Positions 46,401 to 57,663 of a stretch of DNA of 64,000 bases are shown here, piece by piece; the first letter of the stretch is position 1, and each line of letters starts with the position of its first letter. The DNA lies in assembly GCF_000003815.2 (NCBI RefSeq), contig NC_049980.1:18115831-18179830 (forward strand), given 5' to 3'. This DNA is from Branchiostoma floridae (lineage: Eukaryota; Chordata; Leptocardii; Amphioxiformes; Branchiostomatidae). Below the pieces are notes generated by a model. It saw only the letters and a list, made by a program, of their open reading frames with translations. It was not told the origin of the DNA and ran no database searches. A program made the translations under genes and the position numbers.

Positions 46401-49400
46401 ATGTTTGTATGACTTTACCTCTCTGGAAAATTGTGGTTCCATTTGTTCAATTTGTATTTTTGTCCCTTTATCCAGAGCCAATGAGCAGGAGCTTGCCAAG
46501 GTGTGTCGTGCTGTGTTAGAGGACTTCAACCTCTGCATGTTTTACATCCCTCCCTCTGAGAACCACAGCATCAGGAAGGGTAACAACAGGGGACAGTGGC
46601 TGGATGATGGGCTGGTCTTCAAAATGGTTATCATGTGCCTCATGGCTATCCACTCCCTACAGATATCCAGTGAGTAGGATAGGAGTAGATAATGGACCCT
46701 GTGTCACTAACCTAGTTACATTGATGATACAAAAGAATGAATTAATCTAAGCATAATTGTATTTCGTTTTTATTTTAAGTTCACGCCCTGAGCCAGAACA
46801 TTCTTTGAACATGTGTGTAAATGCTGCAAATGATGATGCATACATGTAATCAGTTTAAATTTGATTTGGGCTGAAAATCATTGACATGACTGCTATTGGG
46901 CTTAGGTTCTCCCCAGATGTCTGCAGCTGTGGCATTCACACTAGCCTTGTCGTCACACCTGCTGAACCACACCAACACCAGGCTACAGACGGCCCTGTAC
47001 GAGGCAGAACACCCGCAGGCTACCACACTCACCTCACAGGACCAAGGTTTGTCTTATGCAAAGTCTTTTTCAGTTGTATAGCATTGCAGCCATTAGGCCG
47101 AGTTTTTGTGTACAGTTAAGTAGCATTTACCTGTTGATAACACACAGCAGAGTTGTGGATTTTTATTGACTGAAGCAATGCAACCTTTACATACATTTTG
47201 AATCATGCATCTCTACATTTATCTTGCAGACATTGATGAAACTAAGCCAGACATGAGCATAGCTGCCAATGAAGATAACCACAGCCAAGCGCTGGAGGAT
47301 GTGAATCTATCAGGGAATGATTACATCAGGAGAAGACCAAGGGGAGAAGATAATCGAGAAACCAAGAAAAAAGGGGCTGCTCCATCCAAGAAGCGTAGGA
47401 AGAAACTGACAAAACTACAACAATTTAGGTGATATTATAATAAGTTTCAGAAGGAATATTTATTGAAAAAGAGAAATCACTTGACTTACAGGGTACTTAT
47501 ATAAAAGTTGATATAAAACATACCATATTGCATGATATCTACATTCGCAAAACATAATGTTTGTCCTCACTCAAGAAATAAAATTGCATCAACATTTACA
47601 CTAAGGTTCCTCTCTTAGCATGCCTTTCCCTGTTACGGACTGGAATCGTAATAGAATTTTTCTTCCTTTGTTCCAGGCGCCGACGCCGACATGACAGTGG
47701 TTCTGACCTGAGTGACGAGGACCTGAGTGAAGATGAGTTACTGAGTGTCTCGGAGTCCTCTGAGACATCTGACAGTGATGAGTCCACATACTCAGGTACT
47801 ATATCTGGTCAATGTACATCTTCTAGAGTATGGAAATATAGCCTTGAAATAGACTAAGGGAAGCAATATGCATTTGTAAGTCTAAATAACTATTCGCTTC
47901 AATGTTGTATATTAATTATACAATTATATGAACTACGCTTCAATGTTGTATATTAATTATACAATTATATGAACTACATTTCATTTGTCAATGTTCACAT
48001 TACAGTTCCGAAAGAAACAAACTTTTCCTTAAAATCTGCAAAATTTTCCCAAGCTTTTATCACCTTACTGTCCAACAAAAATCAACCTTCTTGCTTAAGT
48101 CGTCCAACCCCTTTATATATGAAAATGAAAATATATGACAATTCATCTCCTACTGCATACAGAAAAGAAGTCAATCCCATGAAATAGCTTAAGTAGAAAT
48201 AGATTTAGACTAGTCGTTATTCCCTTTTGATTTATCTATGAGTATCATTTTCCTTCTTTGTTAAGTATTATTATGTATACCACTACTGCTTTACTTTGTA
48301 TACAATTAGCCCTCGGGCATGAATTTGCAATAAAGATTATCATTTTTTATAAAGAAGGCCAAAATTTCTAAAGAAAATCACTAAAGTAAACGTATTCAAT
48401 ATCAACTGCTTGAGACACATTAATATGCATTCAATTGCTGCCCTTGATGTTCAGGTTCAGGATCAGAGTCAGACAGTGACAGTGCAGACAGTCTGATGGA
48501 AAGTCAGGAGCTCCAGCCAGGCTTTACTGATGAGAGCAAAACTCCAGAGGCCTGTAACTCCCCCCAGTCTATCCTGTCCCAGTCCTCGGAAGAGCATGAT
48601 GTAATGGACAAGAACGACAAGGAAGAAGGGCATCAAACGAAGGAGAGCAGGATGTCTGGTGAGTATGGTGTGGAGGACAATCATGGAAATGTAAAACACT
48701 CGAGACTCAAGATGAAGTAGTGTAAAGAATGTGATATATATGAATACTAGAAATAACAATTGTATTTTCATCAGTATAATCAGGTGAACACCTGATTATT
48801 CCCTGTTTTAGTTTAATGAAAATAGTCAATCAGATCATTTTAATCAGGTGTTCACCATTTGTATATCATATCAGCTATGAATGACTTCCATAATCTTTAG
48901 GATTGCGTCAACTCTATTACATGTACTAGTTGTGAGAAACTGAATTGCTGATTTTGTCTGAAAATTTTTAGTGGTGTTCTTGCATGACAGGGTGTGCATA
49001 TTGTGGTGAATACAATTTCAGAAAGCAAAAGATCTCCTGAGCTAAAGGACATGTCACCAGAGATGTTCCAGTCTGTTCAGAACCCCAGCCTCCTCAGGAG
49101 AAACATCAGGCTCGCCCCCAGCTTTGACGCACTCCGAACATCAGAGTCACCCGGGGAGGGAGCTGATAGGACCCACAACAATGTGGCACACAATGGCAAC
49201 AGGGACTTAGCACCAGCTCAGGATGTAAGTTCAGGTGTTCTAAACCAAGTAATCTATAAGGATACAAATCTGTAAGGCACTTTACTGAGATTGATCTTAG
49301 ATTACATACACATGTAGTTAGACATAGAGGCTCCCATGTTATCAGACACATGAGACAGTTAGATTGTTCCAGCAGACCCAGTCACCAGCCATTTTCTTTA

Positions 49401-51470
49401 TCTCTCTTCACATTGTAGGGCAGTATATTTTATAAAATAAGGGAGTCAAGAAGGAAGTTGTATACCAGTAGTATGGTAGTCAACTTGTTTTCTTTTTCCA
49501 TACAGCTTGTCTTATGTAGAATACAAGTACAGCTTTCATCCTTTTTAGCCCATTCTGTTCACGTTGGTTGAGCAGTAGTGTTTTCCATTGATTTACTTGC
49601 CCTTATCTTAATTCCTCATTTATTAGGAGGTTATAAACCACAGCATCCAAACTCCAGCCACAATAGCTGAGCCAGACAATGAAGATGAAGACATAGACTC
49701 AGGGTCAGAAGAGGACAACACCGTCTGCAGCAGTCCTAGTTCCCCAGAGGAGAAGCTATCCTGTCTATTGAAAGTTCTGACCAATCAGGGCCTTTTGCCA
49801 ACTATTAAGGTCATCTGTGATTGGTTGAAGTACAACACCCACATCATTAGGACCTGTGCACAGGTGAGATTTCTTATTAAGAAAGTGACATTTGCTGCTG
49901 TGAATAAGACAAACAAAAGATGTGATAAATTCCCACAGAAACTTAAGATCTAACCTTGGTGTTGAAATCAGTCAGGCCATTTGATTGAATCCGTGAACCT
50001 TCATTCTATAATATAACTTTGATCATACAGAATATAGATTAAGTCTTGTAGATGAAGTTTTTGGACAAATTGTAGTGGCCAGCTGAACCATACATGCACT
50101 ATAGGCTGTATCACATTCTTGTCTTGCAGAGCTCCCAGTCCTTATGGACAAGGTTGGCCACACTGTTGAACATGCTGCCTCATGAGGCACAGCTGTGTGT
50201 GTCAGGTGGGTGCAACAAACATAGCATTTGTATCTGTCAGCTTTTTAGGATGAAGTCGATATATTGAAGACAGAAATTATAGAGCATAAACTATGATAAA
50301 GTTTACACTTTGCTCCAACTAAGTCTTGCTCAGAATTCATGTCATCAAGCAACTAGATCATGTGAACTTACAGACCGTCATAAGTGCCAGGAAGTACTTG
50401 CTGGAGTGATTCTGGTGTTCCCTGATGTAGATGACTTCCATTTCCTGTTCATTGTCTTCACAAAAGCCTCACAACACATATACATTTAACCTCCAGGTCA
50501 TGAACTTTCATTTTAGTAGAGTTTACTGTCACTTTGCGAAAAAAAGGCTTTGTAGAAAATGCAGATATCTGTGTAGATGCAGAACTTGGCAGCATGCTGC
50601 AGGGCATGTCCCAGAAAGACTGGATCCAGCACCACCCACTGCCAGAGGATGTCCAGCTCAGGAGTGTGCCTGCCCTGGACCAGTCTCACCGCAGGATCAT
50701 CATGGATGTCAGGAACATGAAAACCCTCACAGCACATCAGCAGGTGTGTGCACATGCATCTGTTGTAGCTTTTAGTTTTACAACTCAGCTTTGCCTCTTG
50801 TAGTTCATGTGTGAATTGCTAGGAGATGAGTACACACTATGATTGTGAGTTAAAAAACATCAATGCCAAATAAATACCATGACCCTTTTCCACCTGAAGT
50901 CTTTTGTTTTGCTGGTTTTAGATATAGTATTAGTATGCTCTAGAAAATGTTTCCAATGGCTATCTGCTGTATCTTATGTATAGAATGTTCACCGGAAAGG
51001 CTTCTAACTGTATAAATCATGTAAATGATAAAACATGTATTTACACTCCACAGCACATCATCTCAAAGGGGTACCCAACACTAGAAGCAGGTGTCATCTT
51101 CTCAGAGTCGACATTTTTATGAACAGAAAATCAACCAAATTTTTAAAAATTTCATCACAGATTAACAGGGAAATGAACCATTTATAATCCAGTAACTCCC
51201 TGATCATCTTCTTAGTCAAAAGCAACCTACTCTTTCCTTTCATATTGCAAGTGTACATTTCAGCCGATCATCTTTACTTTTATATTTTTGCACATGCAGA
51301 CACTGCTGCGGGTGTGCTGTATACAGAACTTTGGACACTTCCTGGCAGACCTGAAGGTAACACCCTTCCAGTTTGACTCTGAGCAGGGTCTCTTCCTCGG
51401 ACCCTCAGATGTGAAGGAGCTGAAGAATCAGCGCACCCGGCAAGAACAAGCAGAACTGCAGGCAAGAAAG
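40470..51470 (+). CDS. SMG5: SMG5, nonsense-mediated mRNA decay factor, 3' part not in window
   Basis: SMG5 pairs with SMG7, binds phosphorylated UPF1 through its N-terminal 14-3-3-like/TPR domain and helps dephosphorylation and decay of nonsense-containing mRNAs. Nineteen exons join in one frame of 2664 nt (888 codons). Conserved blocks include YGRKAEDLLWRKVFYDVI, CAFRTHLSAATGFY, HRCLIYLGDL, LEDFNLCMFYIP, MSAAVAFTLALSSHLLNH and, near the end, RVCCIQNFGHF. An acidic Ser/Asp/Glu-rich and Lys/Arg-rich middle (about residues 423-664) is expected to be disordered. Vertebrate SMG5 is about 1016 residues and ends in a PIN domain; that domain and the coiled segment before it are not found downstream. 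The frame stops at a consensus donor (AAG then GTAACA), so the gene continues beyond or is interrupted by the assembly. Confidence 0.95.
40763..40827. mobile_element. Second copy of the TAGCCTGG-type palindromic element
   Basis: The ends TAGTCTGGATACC and GGTACCTAGGCTA pair imperfectly, and GATATTTTTGAG plus ATCGGGCTGGGG match the element at 10900-10982. Flanks CCTCAAAC and CCTCAGAC agree in 7 of 8 bases, suggesting an 8-9 base duplication. It lies in SMG5 intron 1. Confidence 0.55.
41226..41971. mobile_element. 746-base inverted-repeat element with 8-base duplication (hAT-like)
   Basis: The ends AGGCCC.GTTCATGAT are mirrored, and similarity continues inward (AAAAAATGAAA.GGTTCTATC). The flanks AAGTGACT (41218-41225) and AAGTGGCT (41972-41979) agree in 7 of 8 bases. 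An 8-base duplication fits hAT elements. The inside repeats GAAACGGTTT-like motifs in both orientations. No transposase is present. It lies in SMG5 intron 1. Confidence 0.68.
43030..43042 (+). repeat. Poly-G tract
   Basis: Thirteen G in a row in SMG5 intron 2; its length may be unreliable in assembly. Confidence 0.9.
43997..44064. repeat. GC-rich foldback with TTCGGTGTA..TACGCCGAA arms
   Basis: Arms of about 21 bases (CGTTCGGTGTAGTATAACCA and its near-complement) flank a GC-rich loop. It sits in SMG5 intron 3 and is richer in GC and CpG than its surroundings. It is probably the core of another foldback repeat. It does not fold as a tRNA. Confidence 0.5.
44446..44479 (+). repeat. ATT microsatellite
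   Basis: A run of ATT units interrupted by ATCATC, in SMG5 intron 4. Confidence 0.85.
47896..47977 (+). repeat. Exact 41-base tandem duplication
   Basis: Two identical 41-base units, 47896-47936 and 47937-47977, starting GCTTCAATGTTG and ending GAACTAC, lie in SMG5 intron 13. The lack of divergence points to a recent event or a polymorphism. Confidence 0.9.
48303..48340 (+). repeat. Probable retroelement 3' tail, copy 2
   Basis: Same 17-base core CAATTAGCCCTCGGGCA as at 31111, followed by TTTGCAATAAAG. The preceding 300 bases (from about 48000) are AT-rich and may be the rest of the insertion. It lies in SMG5 intron 13. Confidence 0.45.
48773..48855. repeat. AATCAGGTG hairpin plus a third copy
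   Basis: AATCAGGTG and CACCTGATT pair around two bases. A further AATCAGGTGTTCACC lies about 45 bases on. The element is in SMG5 intron 14 and may be a small foldback repeat. Confidence 0.45.
49627..51470 (+). other. SMG5: SMG5 exons 16-19, C-terminal helical part before PIN
   Basis: Exons: 49627-49863, 50130-50205, 50556-50743 and 51300-51470. Conserved pieces are QGLLPTIKVICDWL, CAQSSQSLWTRLATLLNMLP, LPEDVQLRSV and RVCCIQNFGHF. Exon 18 has two in-frame acceptors, 50517 (AG in TTTTAG) and 50556 (AG in TTTGTAG), which differ by 13 residues. The upstream one has the better pyrimidine tract, so both may be used. Confidence 0.85.
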
Positions 51471-54400
51471 GTAACATCAGTATATAAAAGAGTATATGTC
51501 TTTTGTCATTCTATATTCAGCCTTTTCATAAGTTTGAAAATTAAAGTTGTTTGAGCATCTGCTGATAAAACAGGCAGCAAATGCCTTAACCTTAAACATG
51601 CTGAACAATGTTGTTGAGAAAACACCAATATCTTTCACACTTATCTTTACAGAACCTAATGTGTAAAGGAAGAAATTTGAGATCAAAACTTAACGCTGCC
51701 ACTGGTCCATGGTGGGCTTCACCACACTCAGTTAACCTTCATATTTTTATACGTCAGTGCTTCTTCTTCAATGAAAGAGCCATGATTCAACTGCTGATTG
51801 TTCAGTAGACGTTGCTATGACAACATCACTGCCTCTTTCTTTAATGTCAGACTGGTATTGCTTATGCATCATTGCCTTCACTTTTCCTGTAGCGATGGAG
51901 ATTACAGGGTATAATGTGTGGTTTCCAAGCCTGCATTTCTTCCCAGCTATAAATTGTTGCTGCATTTTACAGTCTTGAAAAGGCAAAGGATCAGACCGAT
52001 TGGATGCAGCTTCCTTCTCTGACATGGTATTGAATGGCAGGGGCCCTGTAGTGCAATTATTCCCCCTATCTGTATACCCTTTACTGGAAATCTCTGTGTT
52101 ACGGATTGAAAGGAAGTAGAATTTGGCTAAGACAGAACCTCTACTTGTGAAGTTTCTACCCAGTTTTCCAAGTTCGATTTACATTTCTCCTTGAAATGTC
52201 CCCTCTGCAAAAGTAAGACGACAGAAATGAAAAATGTGGCAATAGAATAGCGAGTCCTCCTGGGAAGGTGAAATATATGACTTTACCGTGTAACTGTTCA
52301 ATACTTCTAAGCTTAGATTAGGGACGACTTTGTTCATAAGGAGGAAGAATGATGGCTGCTTAATTCCCAGCCCTGGCAGTTTCCCCTGGAGGCTTGTGCC
52401 TGCAGTTATGTCTGATATAAAGGTTGGGGTTGTAGATTTTCAGAATGAAGTGCTGTTCAGTATAGTACAGTACAAGGGCTTAATGTTGTCTGTCTGATAT
52501 GTTAGTTTGGTTTGCCAATGATTTTTTTGTCTCGGAGTGGTCTGTCAACCTGTAACCATGAACTGTGAGCAGATGGGTTTAGCATTGCCGTGGGAGTCGT
52601 GTGTCTGTTCCCGGATGAGCAAATGGTCCTTTACGGCCATGTAGTGATGGCTAATGGGAGGGGTACTTTCCACCATGAGCACCCGCCGACAATCTTACGG
52701 TCAATATGGCAATAAGACTAACAAATGTTCCTGCTGTACGCTGATTAATCCGAAATCGATGCCAGCTTTCTCCGGAGCTGGCGATGCTCGATAACAGCGA
52801 GCACAAGGTAATAATTGACTTCTGGCAGGAAGGGTGGCACCAATTTGGAGACACTTGGCAAGAGCAAACTGGTTACTTTGATGAGAAATATGGGGAGCTT
52901 AACGTGCTTTATTAGCTGGAGGGTGGCTGTTTTCATTAACCTCCGAGGGTGGGAATTACTCAGCCACAACTCCTGTCCTTTTAATTGCGACTGTAATCCT
53001 ACTGATTAGACTTTCTGCTTCTCGTGAATAACATCCCGCTTTATTAGTGCCGCCGGCGTGCCCAGGATTGCCTGGAAAGAGAACATCAAAGTACAAGGGT
53101 CTCAGCGGGACTGGGAACGTTCAGGATTGAGCTCCCCTGCAGGGTTGATTAGGAAGGATAACTGGGAATGACATTGATAGTTTGGTCTGCTGGTTTCCCC
53201 GGAGACTGGCGGCTTGATGAACCGGAGCGGTGTGGGACTCCTGAAAGCACCGGTAATCAATCAAACCAGTTTCATTATGAGGTAATAAAGCTGTTGATTG
53301 TATCCGTCCCTCTTCGGTGGCCATTGTGGATAATCAATGCTGCATAAGGCCAGAAGGAAGCATGATAGAGGACTGGGGCTGCTCGCTAAGGGGTAAAGTT
53401 TCATAAATTCTGTGGTAGATTGAAAACCTATTGACCCGAGCATTTCTACTCGCCGTCCATTTCGGGTGATGTAGACAGACCGTTTACAGCCGTGGCTGTG
53501 TAGCGGGTAATGCGTGTCTCTAGCGTACTGCCACAACCGGCCAAGCATACTGCAGGGAGGTTGTTTCGCAGGTTTTTAATTTCATCGGCATTGATAACCT
53601 GCACACCGCTTGACATTTCTCTGTCTCAGGTGCACCTCTGCGGTGGCAGAATTAAGTGGGCAGGCGCCAGCGCAAAGGCCAGGGTTCAATGCTTTTATGG
53701 TGTCTGCACACCGCTGTCAGTCTGGACGGCTCCTAAGATGGTCCGATAGGGGAACAGCAGTTAATTAATGGACCTGGGGCACAGGTTTATGGCATAGTAA
53801 TGAATGATCATGGGTCTGAACTCTGACATCTTATAGAACATTTACACAATAATGCTTACAGTTAATGTACCCATTGTTTTGAACCTGCAGCATTCGATAT
53901 CTTAATAATGGTTGGCAAAGAAAAAGAGACTGGGTATTATAGTTAGACATATGAATGACATGTTCTAAATACACTGATGCAACTTTAAATGTCAACATAA
54001 TTGGTTAGCAATGGCCATGTAGTTTTTGATATATACTATGTCATAGATGGGGAACATCATAAAGGAGGAAAGATTAAGAGTCCTGCGGTTTGTGCGGGCT
54101 ACACATAAATTCATATCTGATGCCGGATGATCGCCCTTCATGTAGCAAACAGTAATAAAACTTTAACAACCGGTGGAACCTTGACAACAGGTCATGAAAA
54201 ATGGATTCAATTTGTCGCGGTAACATTGCGTAAAACGTCTGGTGCCAGCTTTGTGGGAAGGGTACGTTTGGGAGATGCCCCAGTGCAGCATGCGGGTTAC
54301 TTAATCGCCCTGTTGTGGCTACAAGGGTGCCCTTAAGGCACAGTGTGTAATTAGAAATTGATCAGAGAAAGAAAATCATTGCCTGTAATGGAAGGGGTTA

Positions 54401-54830
54401 CCAGATAGACAGGGATGAAATAAGCAAGCAGTGTATAATATTTTCTGTGATGACGTCAGCTCGATGAGACCCATAGTTTTTATCTCCTGTGGATATTGAT
54501 ATGAAATGAAATTTTTCTCTGAAACTCTATTCTGCTGTGGAATTTGTTATGAATTTTTATTGCAGACAGTAATTTTTACTTAACTACATGTGTGCAACTC
54601 CCACATGGTACAGCAAATGGGTTTTATGGCAGTGCAATATAAAATAAATTTCATTTTATTCTTCTTCTGGTTGTTTGAAGCAAAAGGCTTGGTCTGGTAA
54701 CTTTGAGAAGGGTTTGAGGGGGAAATTGCATTCATGCTACCCTTAGAAATGTATGTTTAGAAGACTGTGCTGTGTTGGTTTTATTTCTGTACCAAAAATA
54801 TAAAATTTAGACTTTGCCTGTTTCCTGCTT

Positions 54831-54847
54831 CTCTCTCTCTCTCTCTC
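54831..54847 (+). repeat. CT microsatellite
   Basis: Seventeen-base CT run. Confidence 0.9.
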
Positions 54848-57647
54848 CTAAATGTATGATGCCTGTTTGAACAGCAGCAAGTTTCCATGCTGTATTTTAC
54901 AACATGCCTTAAGGTACATGTAACTAGCTCAGATATGGCAGAAGAATGTCACAGACTTCTAACATGAGACATGTCTTGTAAGAATAATTTGTTTTGTTTG
55001 TAAGGCAGTCTGACACTGTAATGCTGTGTATGTGTTATCCTTTCCTGGATATTTTCAGTGACAGCCTTTTTATTTTGGCCTGAGTGACACCATTTGGTGC
55101 ACATATTTAGCCCCTGCTTCCATATTTAAAATGTATAACTAGTATAGGTTACATTTACCATAAGGGTAGGGTTATTAAACATGTATCTTGAATGTCAAGT
55201 ATTTGTGCTGATGCTAATTCAGTCCTCCATGTACATATGGGATGACAGGTCATTGGCATCAAGACAAGCATGTGAAAAATGGTTGCAGACCTGTTATAGG
55301 GACATAACAAGTTGCTGTCAAAGTGTTAACATATAACAGGAAGATGTGTGTGTATCGGTAACATTATCAGTATTTTTTCTATTCGCTTTTATTTAATTTG
55401 GGCAGTTTGTAGAAAAAATAATCAAGCTAGAGGATTCTTTGGCTATACCGTGCCAATGTCTGAGTTAGGACATTCCTTTGATGAAAACAGAACATGATAC
55501 CGTGGAAAAACAACAAGCCTGGTAATACTACATTGCTTACATTCTGTGTGGTCCTTACTAAATTTACAAAACTGCAGCTCAAGCACCGCCACTCCCATTG
55601 TGATCCTCATTAATGCTTGTCCAGACCTGCAATATACCTTGTTGTTACTAGAGGGGGCTTTTCAGCTAGGTGTCATTGACAACCATTGCATTTTCTTGAC
55701 ATGGTTGGAGATGGGAAAAAACTATGAATATTTGAAAGGATTGTTGTCTAGATTTACAAGCTAAAATGGCACACATTGATGGGTTCTTATCTCTCCGATG
55801 CACTATCTCTGGTGCCTAGCAGAGCATCAGAAATTACATTTCCTGCATGTGTTATTGTTGCGATCTTGCCCCAGGTCAAATTAATATAGTTTTATGACTG
55901 GACCCAGAGCATTAGGTGCGTAAGTGGTTCTTTATCAGTAATATTACACTTCCTTGATTGGGGAGCCACTTGGCACCAGGGATTCATTCCTGCATGTTGC
56001 AATTTTCGGACTTATGAGTAATTTATAAGGGCAGGGTCGGACCTGTTAAGCAAGGGTCAAAGACTGAGTTTGCAACTTTATCTGGGAAGAAATGGATAGG
56101 AGATGGGATACCAGAGGGCAGCTGCTGGGTTAAGAACCTTCACATTTCAGTACTGGACAAGACATGGAAAATCTTTGTGTTGGGATTAAGCTTCAAGTTG
56201 TAGTGGATTTAGTCAATCACAGTTGTGGCAGTGCTTTCGTGGGGGTTACAGCCTTTTAATATTGACATCTGAAAACTAACAGAGCTTACACGTTTACAGG
56301 ACCACCTGTAAATGGAAGATTATAAGATCTTGTCTTGGGCTTAGATGTTGGATTTTTTTGGGCCTGGATTTTTGTACACTTAAAGGATCAATGTTGTTGC
56401 CAATACATTTGACTTGTACTTGAGAAAATTTCATGGAGTTAACAGCATTTCCGTCTTTAACCATTAACGATTAACTTAACTTACCAGCTCATTCCTACAA
56501 AAATCATTTATTTCATACAATCTCTAACTATCAACAATACATATAGCATAAAAATACTTGCCATGCAAAGGTAGCATGTCAGGAAATATCTCCTGTCAAT
56601 CGGGGTCATAACCTGAGGTTGATTTGATATTCCTGAAGCTTGTACCTCAGTACAACTGGATTGCCCTTATGCATGGTTATCTAAACCCCTTTATGGAAAG
56701 ATCCTTTTTGGTAACCAAGTATCTTAGGCATGTTGATCATTATTTTTGAAGAACAAATTATTCCTAGGAAAAATTACTTCTTGAGGTTATATGCATTATC
56801 ATCATCATTATGTAGTGATCAGTGCAGTACAATTACCATACATTACAGTACTTTCATGGAATCATATAGATCATTGTCAATGGCTTTTTGAAATTTTAGG
56901 TAGGGGTTACTAATAATCTCCTACACAATTGACTTATACAAGTTCAGACCGTTCAGTGCATCTACCCTGTATTCAGTGACTCATTGCTGATGACTGTAAT
57001 TCATAACTGCCGTATCATTCCCCTACAGTACAATTTCCAGTACCTGAAATATGTATCATTTGGTTGATGTCATGTATAGAGAAGCTGTTATTGTGATTAT
57101 TACTGCAGAGCTTGCAATATGTCTGGATATTACTAACCAGGTGAAGGAGTACATACTGGTATTGGATATAATCGCTCAGTCGCCGCAGCAGCACACAGTT
57201 GCCCAGTTAGTGTGCCGATCGGTAAGGCATTAGCGTTGTAATCTCCAAACAAACCAACTATGCACTCGAACACTTCATCAAGGAATTTATTGGACAAGTA
57301 TTGATCACCTAACACAGGTGACCACTCTAATGTTCTATTACCTCTTCAGGAAAGTCCATTCTTGACAAACAACCGTGATGCAGCCATGGTGACATGCTCC
57401 AATATACTGGGTAATTCCTGGCTTCATAAACACTTGATGTGATACTCCTCTCACCAGGAGAAGTGTTCAGGACACGACATGTTTTCCATATAACAATAAA
57501 ACACTGCACCTCTGTCAAGACTTATGTTCTGAGGTCTGTGAAGTGCCGTATATTTTGGCAATACTTGTTAAAATTACACCTCCTTATTTCCTACCCAAGG
57601 ACCAGGGGTCGTAAATCTGATGGGCAGGTGCTAGGAGAATCCTACCT

Positions 57648-57663
57648 GGGGATCAATGTTTGG
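57648..57663 (+). repeat. GGGGATCAATGTTTGG motif, first of two
   Basis: It matches 63600-63615 in 15 of 16 bases, and the flanks (TCCTACCT against TCCTGCTT) are also alike. ATCAAT resembles Onecut sites and TGTTTGG a forkhead half-site. It may be a shared regulatory word or the trace of an old repeat. Confidence 0.35.

Larger units (their letters stand above)
40470..46669 (+). other. SMG5: SMG5 exons 1-10, 14-3-3-like/TPR domain
   Basis: Exons: 40470-40561, 42785-42883, 43551-43674, 44223-44379, 44687-44782, 45206-45295, 45628-45706, 45896-46021, 46212-46280 and 46476-46669. All junctions fit the phase and GT..AG rule. Intron 1 is 2.2 kb and contains two mobile elements. The N-terminus before ETKRIYR (about 25 residues) is Ser/Ala-rich and poorly conserved, as in other SMG5 proteins. 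Confidence 0.92.
46906..49224 (+). other. SMG5: SMG5 exons 11-15, end of helical domain and acidic linker
   Basis: Exons: 46906-47046, 47230-47428, 47677-47795, 48455-48658 and 49022-49224. Exon 11 finishes the helical domain. Exons 12-13 are strongly basic (KKRRKK, RRRRRH) then acidic, with repeated SD/SE sites suited to casein kinase 2. Exon 15 has the conserved MFQSVQNPSLLRRNIRLAPSF motif. For exon 11 the acceptor at 46905, not the nearer CCCCAG at 46917, keeps the frame. Confidence 0.88.

Noticed and set aside
46906-46921. Acceptor CCCCAG at 46917 for SMG5 exon 11
   Set aside because: It would shift the frame. The upstream acceptor at 46905 gives SSPQMSAAVAFTLAL, which matches the family.
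51651-51808. Possible SMG5 alternative last exon: an acceptor (TCTTTACAG) followed by NLM.. in the right phase, then a stop
   Set aside because: NLM echoes the conserved N-x-LM after exon 19, but the next residues (CKGRNLRSKL) do not match the SMG5 coiled segment. It may be a chance acceptor, or an alternative terminal exon that only transcripts can show.
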